This document shows positions 56,744 through 64,000 of a stretch of 64,000 nucleotides of DNA, one piece after another. Where the stretch lies: NCBI GenBank assembly GCA_947685225.1, contig CANTUV010000039.1:31984001-32048000 (forward strand), given 5' to 3'. The notes under the pieces are model-generated. The model made no database searches, was not told the origin of the DNA, and saw only the letters and a program-made list of their open reading frames with translations. This stretch comes from Garcia nutans (taxonomy: Eukaryota > Streptophyta > Magnoliopsida > Malpighiales > Euphorbiaceae). The translations under genes were made by a program, and so were the position numbers. Each line of letters opens with the position of its first letter. Position 1 is the first letter of the stretch.

Positions 56744-58846
56744 TGTAGACCCTTAATTTTTGACCCAATCCGGTCCAATATGTTTTATTTAATCTAAAAT
56801 GATTTTCGTTGTCTAATTGGTCTAAAATAATTTTTGCTTTAGTATCTAATTTTTTTAATAAAAAATAGAAATAAACAAATAAAAATCAAAAAATAAAAAT
56901 AAAAATAAAAATCGGAGTTGGAAAAATAGGCGATGAAAAAATCGTCGCGCGGGCCCGTAGGCATTTCGCCCGCAGGAAAAATTCTGCGAAATAGCTTACG
57001 GGCCCGCTCCGCGCTCGCTGCCGCAGATTTCTGTGGCAGAATTTTTTTCGGCAGCGCAAATTTTTCGACGCAAATTTTTCAAAACCTAATCCAATTAGGT
57101 TTTGATTTCTTTTTTTTTTATTAATATTACTTACCTTAACTAATTAGGAATAAACAATCTCAAACCACTATAAATAAGGACCAAAGATAATTAAAAAAGG
57201 GGAGGCAAAAATCCAAGAGGAGTTTGGAAAATTTGAAACCAAATCAAGGAAGGAAGAGAAGAATTTCAATTCAACTTTTTTCTGGAACATCAGTAGCACG
57301 ATTTAGAGGATTATAAGGCAAAAAAAGCTTATCTTTGGAGCTAGTTCATCCAAGAAGAATTGTTTTTGGAGAAATCATCAAAAGAAGGTATGTGTTAATT
57401 AATTTTCTTTAATTGTATTTTTTTACACAGTAGCAAATCTATGAAATTAAAATTAAAAACCTTTGAACTTTAATTTAGTTTTTCTAAAGCAAAAAAAAAA
57501 CCTTATTTCGTTGGTTTATCTTCCAAAAGGCTTAAAATTGTTATTTTTTCTTCTTAAAAACCTTAAAACTCTAATTGAACATATTTTTCAACAAAACTAA
57601 GATGTAAATTCTGCTTCTTTTAAAATCTTAAAGTAGGTTCTATTTCATTCAAAAAGTCTTCTAAAACATCTTTTCTACTTATAAAAACTTTAATTTATTT
57701 GTTTAAATTCATAAAACTTCATGAAATTATCAAATTGATTTCTAAAACCCTAAAAATTATTCACCACCCGTGACCTTACTTCTAAATCCTAAAATCCAAA
57801 ATTCAACTTTTAAACCCAAAATAATGAACACTAACCCTTTTAAAACCTTAAACCCTAATTTTTAAGAACCCTAATCCTTTTAAAACATTAAAAAACATAA
57901 AAACCTAAATTTTACACAGTAGCTTAGGAACCCAATAACCAAAAATCACAAATTAAAGTATTTTAAAGTGTTTAAAACCCTAGTTTTATGATATCATCAT
58001 TCAAACCTTAATTTTGTTAATCAAAGAGTCTTACCAACCCTTTAAAACATAAAACCCTAATTTATTTTAATTCCATAAAAAGTCACAGTAGCCATAATTG
58101 GACTTTTATTTGCTTTATTCAATTCCATACTTGATTATGCCTTGATTTATTTCTTATGCTTTAATTTATTTAATTTCAATACTTGATTTATTTAATTTAT
58201 CATGGATGGATGTTTATTTTATATTTTGATTAATAGCTTTGATGAATGATTATTTACTTTTATCAATTAATTTAGATTTCCAAAAGTTGTAAGAGGTATG
58301 TTTCCACTTGGTGGGTACCTCATTAGTTAAACATCATGTAATTTAATTTGCTTTTCCATTTTAGAACCTATGTAAAGGGCATGTTTCTACCTTTTTGGTG
58401 GGTGTCCTATTTAGGCATGTGATGTAAGGACATGTTTCCATCCTTGGATGGGTGTCCATTTATTTGCTTTGTTTGGACATTGCTTTGATTTTAATATATT
58501 GATGCTTTCTTTTAATTATTGTGTGTAATATGGATAATGTTATTATATTTAAGAATTTTATAATATTAAGACCTATAAAGGAGGCCGGTTCCAATGAACC
58601 GGGCGTTGTGGGGGTGCTGGGCCATTTCTCACCTTTCCCATACGTACCCAACTTTCCGAACCCATTATGGGGTTGGGAATTCCTTAGGAATAGAGTCATC
58701 CACCCCTTTCTTTTTCCGGGCCCGTTCGGGTGGCGACTCAATTTTCTCTGGGCTTAGGTCCGTGTTCTCTAAGGCCCCGAGCCTAAACAGTGCCGAAGTC
58801 GCAAGAACCATTCCACCGGGAGTGGGGGCGAAAATCCCCGCTCACA
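56744..58846 (+). repeat. 3' LTR of element F
   Basis: The LTR is 2103 bp, preceded by GCAGGAGGCAAAC. Hairpins lie at 58293-58321, 58377-58407 and 58428-58457. Frames across its end (58460-58741, 58521-58757, 58594-58881) are also present in the other LTR and are not genes. Confidence 0.88.
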
Positions 58847-59063
58847 ACAGCTTTTATGGATTTGATGAACAGGGTATTTAGACGATATTTAGATCAGTTA
58901 GTGGTGGTCTTTATTGATGATATTTTGGTGTATTTGAATAATAAGGAGGAGCATGACAAGCATTTACGGATTGTGTTGCAGACCTTAAGAGAGAAGTAAA
59001 TATATGCTAAGCTATCGAAATGTGAGTTTTGGCTTGATCAAGTGACTTTTCTGGGTCATGTGG
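58847..59063 (+). pseudogene. RT fragment of chromovirus G, second part
   Basis: After F's right duplication the frame resumes AFMDLMNRVFRRYLDQLVVV, FIDDILVYLNNKEEHDKH, then a stop, then AKLSKCEFWLDQVTFLGHV, matching residues 754-825 of A. The IDD catalytic pair is intact. At 59063 the LTR of L begins. Confidence 0.88.
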
Positions 59064-61675
59064 TGTAACACCCCTGTACCCCGTATACGTACATAGCATG
59101 CTAATACAATTGTAATATACGTATACTGAATATAGAAATGCCACGGTTTACTAACAAATGACTCATCCCTTTTCAAAAACATGAACAAATTTAAATCATT
59201 TAAAAGAAATTATAAACACAATAAATAAAGTGTTTATTTAAAACGAAGCGGAAAATATAACAAATATTTACAAATACTTATACATCAAAACCCAAGTTTT
59301 ACAAAACATAAAATATATACATGTTCGGAAGTATGTCTTTGATCTTTAAGCTCCACTATCAACGCCTCAAAATCTAGACTCTACTCGGTCTAGAGGAACT
59401 CTCTGGTTCTTCTCTGTCACCTGTGCGATGAACCACAATCTCGCTAAGCCAACGGCTTAGTGGTACAAACTACAATAACAATATACTCCTATGCAATGCC
59501 AATGTCACACATTTCAACAATTAAGACAATATTCACAAATGATATCTTTATATTGTTCATAAGACTACATTTCATCATTTTACTCAATTATTTCATCACT
59601 TATGATTTACATTGACACAAAGATAAGTTTGGGCCCAAAAGACACTAATATGTTATTCAAAGTTCAGAGTTACTGCTTTGGTCCATAATCATAATCATCA
59701 AGCCCGTAGGCGATACATATATCTCTATCCATGGATAGCATAACAGACCCAGTCTCTTGGACCTCAACCCGGCTAAACTCGAGGAGATCCTCAACCTGGC
59801 TAGACTGTTACTGTTTTTGAGGCTTACGACCCGGTCTTTTCACCCTAAAAACATCATATTTCACATTATTCAACTGGAATCGGCTTACGACCCGGTCTTT
59901 TCACCTATCCAGTACTTTATAGGCATGCCGCAAAAACCCAGAACTTTGAAGGTTGAATAACACATTAGACACAAAATCTTTTCATTTATATCTTTATACA
60001 TTTCTTTCTCAATTCATTTCTCATAATCAAAATAGGCAACCATGCCTCAATCATCTCATTTGCATCATTATAGCCAACAACCATGGCTTCATATCTCATC
60101 AATATAATATAAAATATCAATCGCATTAACACCATCATCATAGCCAATCACATTGAATCAATTCATCATTCAAGTATACACAACCAATTGCATTAACATA
60201 CCTTTCATATTTCATCATATCATCAAATGTTTTAACCCTGTACTCAAATGCTTAGCATATGTATAATCAAATATGTTAAGTATCAAATCATGTGAGTGTA
60301 TGCAACAATGTAGTTTGTACTTACCTCAAAACCAACTCACACCAACCTATACACTTCCTCCTTCAAGAATCCTCAACACTTAGGTTAGGGCAATTCAACT
60401 TCTTCACAACCTAAACCAAAGGTAATCATACACACTCACTTAGAGATACATATAAGATCATAAAGCTAAGAACTAACTAGGGCAAACTCTACACATGACA
60501 CGCTCAACAACACGGGCGTGTCCCTGACCGTGCCCTAAACTCACAACACAGAAGCTTTGACACGCTCAGAACCACAGGCGTGTCACTGAACGTGTAATAC
60601 ATTCTGTCTCACAGAAACATTGACACGTCCAACAACATGGGCGTGTTCATGGCCGTGTCAAACCCTCACCAACATGGGCGTGTCACTAGACGTGTCAATA
60701 CTACTACTACACAGAATCTGTGACACGCTCAGTGACATGGGCGTGTCACTGCTCGTGTCACCCATCCAAGAACATAAAACCATCGACACGCCCAAAGACT
60801 TAGCCGTGCTTATGGGCGTGTCAGGCCAAAAATCCAGATTCCGGCAATAACAACAACACAACCAATAAACCACTTTCTTTCACCATCTTCCACTTCAAAC
60901 AAACTGAACTAAACACACCCAAAAACCATAATAACTTGCAAAAACACCAAAACACTTCATAACATACATCAAACACCACTTTACAACCATCACATACACA
61001 CAACTCTTACTCTTTCAACATCAAACCTAACTCCTTCTTTCCAATCCAACATCAATTAAACCAAACACTCTCAAATACATCTTAATCAAACATATTCACA
61101 TACCATCAATAATCAACCAACAAACTCAAACACATCTTAAAATAAAATCAAGGAATCAAGAGGAACTTACCAAGGATGAAGAAACTCTTAAATTTCCAAC
61201 TTGATCACTTGAAAACTTCCTTAAATCTTGAGTTTAGAAGATCAAACCTCTCTCTCTTGCTCTCTTGCTATGGAAAGTCTGCCAAAGAAAGAAAAGAAAA
61301 GGAAAGGAAATGGAGATACACGAAAAAGAAAGAAAGAAAGAGAGAAGAAAACAAAGGAAGCTAAGTCAAACTCTCTCTCCAACCACTCATTCCTCAAAAT
61401 CCTCTCCACCAAGTAGAATACAATAAAATATTCAAATATCTTCTTCCACTTTCACTAACTCAAAATACAATTAATTAACTTAATTAATTTAAAATCATTA
61501 ACTAACCATCTTTGACCTCCACTAACTTGACTTGTATATGTTGTATATATTGCTATATATATAACATATACACTCTCTCTTCACTTCCTTTTTCTTTCCA
61601 ACTACACACATACATTAAATCCAATAAAAACAACAATTATATCAAAACTTCTAGAGCACACTTTGGGATATTACA
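59064..61675 (-). repeat. 3' LTR (K) of truncated chromovirus L
   Basis: Plus strand reads TGTAACACCCCTGTACCCC to GGGATATTACA (2612 bp). It shares ends, GACACG array (60490-60830), CTAAGCC hairpin (59454-59470) and the long stem with B, but the stem encloses different repeats. A GGTAAGT donor-like site is at 61165-61171. The frames 60620-60850, 61176-61364 and 61512-61862 are not supported as genes. Confidence 0.88.
59645..59968 (-). other. Long-range stem enclosing a different repeat, LTR K
   Basis: Arms 59645-59671 and 59942-59968 are conserved with A, B and N (23 Watson-Crick pairs and one G-U in sense). The loop has no CTTCAAGG units. It has CTTACGACCCGGTCTTTTCA twice (near 59823 and 59884) and CTCAACCCGGCT-like pieces. 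Confidence 0.75.
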
Positions 61676-61688
61676 ATTCTCCCCCTCT
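61676..61688 (-). other. Polypurine tract of element L
   Basis: AGAGGGGGAGAAT on the minus strand precedes LTR K, identical to that of A. Confidence 0.85.
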
Positions 61689-61721
61689 AAAAAGAAATTT
61701 CATCCCCGAAATTACCTGATA

Positions 61722-63095
61722 TCAAGTCTGAAACAGTTGAGGATGTTGCTCTCGCATTGTTTGCTCACTCTCCCAAGTTGCCTCTTCTCTACCATGATTC
61801 TTCCAAAGAACTTTTACCAATGGCACTCTCTTATTTTTCAACTCTTTTACTTCATATGTTAGAATAGCAATTGGTTCTTCTTCAAATGTTAAATTCTGAC
61901 TCACCTCAAAAGATTCAACTGGTAAAATGTGAGATGGGTCTGATCTGTACCTCCTCAGCATAGAAACATGGAAGACATTGTGAATTCTATCCAATTCAGG
62001 CGGTAAAGCAAGTCGATACGCAACTGGTCCAACTCTTTCCAATACCTCGTAAGGTCCAATAAAACGAGGACTCAGTTTTCCTTTACGACCAAATCTTAAA
62101 ATCTTTTTCCAAGGAGACACTTTCAAAAATACTTTATCTCCAATATTAAACTCTATGTCTCTCCTCTTCAAATCTAAATAAGATTTCTGTCGGTCTGAAA
62201 CTGCTTTTAACCGATCCCGAATTATCTTCACTTTCTCTTCAGTCTCTTTAACCAAATCAGAACCAATTAGTTTGCCTTCTCCAAGTTCATTCCAACATAA
62301 AGGTGTTCTACATCTTCTACCATACAATGCCTCAAATGGTGCCATTCCAATACTTGATTGGTGACTGTTGTTGTAAGCAAATTCCACAAGTGGCAAAAAT
62401 CTGTCCCAACTTCTAGAGAAATCAATGACACAGCTTCTCAACATATCTTCAATAATCTGTATCACTTTCTCTGACTGCCCATCTGACTGTGGATGAAAAG
62501 CAGTGCTAAAGTGTAATCGAGAGCCCAATGCACCTTGCAAACTCTTCCAAAACCTTGAAGTGAACCGGGGATCTCGATCAGACACTAAAGAAATCGGAAC
62601 TCCATGCAACTTCACTATCTCATTGATATACAGCTTAGCCAGTCTCTCAAGAGAATAGTCCATTCTAACTGGAAGAAAATGAGCTGTCTTTGTCAACTGA
62701 TCAACAATCACCCAGATAGCATCATACTTCTTTTGAGTCAATGGCAAACTAGATACAAAATCCATTGTCACTCTCTCCCATTTCCATTCAAGCACTTTTA
62801 AAGGTTGAAGCAACCCTGTTGGAACTTGATGCTCAGCTTTCACCCTCTGACAAGTGAGACACTTGGATACAAATTCCGTTATGTCTCTTTTCATACCCGA
62901 CTACCAATAATGCTGCTTTAAGTCATGATACATCTTTGTACTTCCAGGATGTATAGCAAAAACTGATAGATGTGCTTCTTCCAAACTAATCTTTCTCAAA
63001 CTAGCGTCATCAGGAATACACAACCTATCTTTAAACCAAAGGCTACCATCATTTCTCACATGGAAATCCCTACTCTCTCCATGTTGGCAATTTGG
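61722..63095 (-). pseudogene. pol: Integrase and chromodomain part of chromovirus L
   Basis: The 62894-61722 frame (390 residues) has the second half of the zinc module (C-x2-C in SKCLTCQRVK), catalytic core with D in VTMDF, D in SDRDPRF and E in GQSEKVIQ, and the C-terminal chromodomain (KNKRVPLVKVLWKNHGREE). Upstream, 63095-62897 continues in the same frame (GESRDFHVRNDGSLWF to MYHDLKQHYW) up to a TAG where A has Trp. The 5' part, with gag, protease, RT and RNase H, is gone. It lies next to its own polypurine tract and LTR as expected. It is about 85% like A's integrase by eye. Confidence 0.9.
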
Positions 63096-64000
63096 ATTGT
63101 GTCTGGTTTGCCGTTGACTCAGAAAAAGCATGATGCCATCTGGGTGATTGTTGATCGGTTGACAAAGACAGCTCATTTTCTTCCAGTTAGAATAGACTAT
63201 TCTCTGGAGAAGTTGGCTGAGCTGTATATCAGTGAGATAGTGAAGTTGCATGGAGTCCCAATATCTTTAGTGTTTGATCGAGATCCCCGATTTACTTCAA
63301 GGTTTTGGAAGAGTTTGCATGGTGCTTTGGGTTCTTGATTGCACTTTATCACTGCTTTTCATCCGCAGACAGATGGGCAGTCAGAAAGAGTGATACAGAT
63401 TATAGAGGATATGTTGAGAAGCTGTCATTGATTTCTCTGGAAGTTGGGATAGATTTTTGCCATTGATAGAATTTGCTTATAACAATAGTCATCAATCTAG
63501 TATTAAAATGGCACCTTATGAGGCATTGTATGGAAGAAGATGCAGAACGCCTCTATGTTGGAATGAAGTTGGAGAAGGCAAGTTGATGGGTCCCGATTTG
63601 ATTAAGGAAACGGAAGAGAAAGTGAAGATAATTCGGGATCAGTTGAAAGCATCTTTAGACCGACAAAAATCTTATTCAGATTTGAAGAGGAGAGACATAG
63701 AGTTCAATGTTGGAGATAAAGTATTTCTGAAAGTGTCTTCTTGGAAGAAGATTTTGAGATTTGGCAGAAAAGGGAAGCTAAGTCCTCATTTTATTGGACC
63801 TTATGAGGTATTGGAGAGAGTTGGACCAGTTGCTTATCGAATTGCTTTGCCGCCTGAGTTGGATAGAATACATAATGTCTTCCATGTCTCTATGCTGCGG
63901 AGATACAGATCAGACCCATCTCATGTTTTGTCTGTTGAATCTATTGAGGTGAGTTCGGATCTGACTTTTGAATAAGAACATGTTGCTATTTTGACACATG
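63096..64000 (+). pseudogene. pol: Integrase fragment of chromovirus G
   Basis: From the junction near 63096 the plus strand reads SGLPLTQKKHDAIWVIVDRL through SDRDPRF-equivalent FDRDPRFTSRFWKS. A TGA replaces an Arg codon at 63336-63338, and a two-base loss near 63424 shifts the frame. From 63457 it is open again (LPLIEFAYNNSHQSSIKMAP to DPSHVLSVESIEVSSDLTFE) with a TAA at 63973. The Ser of VSD is changed to Phe (VFD). The chromodomain would lie beyond the window. This is the continuation of the RT pieces at 45816 and 58847, minus about 375 codons between them. Confidence 0.88.

Larger units (their letters stand above)
45966..58846 (+). mobile_element. Gag-only Tat-like LTR retrotransposon F (TR-GAG type)
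   Basis: F has LTRs at 45966-48153 and 56744-58846, a primer site TGGCGACTCCACTGGGGA at 48155-48172, decayed gag, no recognised pol, minisatellites, a polypurine tract at 56731-56743, and duplication GCAGC (45961-45965)/ACAGC (58847-58851). It splits the RT of G between the codons for APAA and FMDL. Solo LTR N lies inside it. F and D share their plan but differ in LTR U3 sequence and in every minisatellite. Confidence 0.9.

Noticed and set aside
1..64000. tRNA, rRNA or ordinary host genes
   Set aside because: None seen; every gene-like similarity is a retroelement, a transposon gene or a captured fragment. A proper tRNA scan could not be run.

Overview
This is plant nuclear DNA, almost certainly from a eudicot, and it holds no ordinary single-copy host gene that I can support. 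The evidence is indirect but consistent: Ty3/gypsy chromovirus (Tekay/Del type) and Tat-like LTR retrotransposons, an initiator-tRNA-Met type primer site, a CACTA transposon with a Transposase_24 protein, GT-AG introns, and captured pieces of plant genes (subtilase, phytocyanin, a UAP56-type RNA helicase). I cannot name the species.

Layout. The left two thirds is a nest of insertions dated by their target-site duplications. A fragment of a Tat-like element (751-1331) is broken by a minus-strand relative E (1332-3501, resuming 38558-40410). E is broken by gag-only element D (3591-38557, duplication ATCTG). D's 3' LTR is broken by LTR fragment C (about 11785-36750). C is broken by solo LTR B (11989-35554, AATGT). 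B is broken by full-length chromovirus A (12003-32831, CCTAT). A's 5' LTR is broken by CACTA element T (20774-31799, AAG). Removing T and one AAG restores a second LTR of exactly 2471 bp, equal to the other one, with only three substitutions seen by eye, so A and T are both recent.

Element A has an uninterrupted 1549-residue gag-pol reading frame ending in a chromodomain. T has an apparently intact five-exon TNP1-like gene but no recognisable TNP2 transposase; the space is filled with a decayed copia fragment and exons taken from host genes.

The right third (40411-64000) has Tat-like LTR pieces H and I, solo LTR J (43104-45765, AAAAT), a decayed plus-strand chromovirus G (RT near 45820-45965 and 58847-59063, integrase 63096-64000), a second gag-only element F inserted in G's RT (45966-58846, GCAGC/ACAGC) carrying solo LTR N, and a truncated minus-strand chromovirus L (59064-63095) that abuts G's integrase head to head.

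The most promising unexplained signals are RNA-like structures in the LTRs. The chromovirus LTRs share a 27-nt long-range stem whose mismatches become G-U pairs only in the sense strand, and whose enclosed repeat array has been exchanged for an unrelated one in one LTR. They also share small hairpins with a compensatory change. The Tat-like LTRs carry three spaced hairpins whose stems covary. All calls come from reading the sequence, without alignment or database search.
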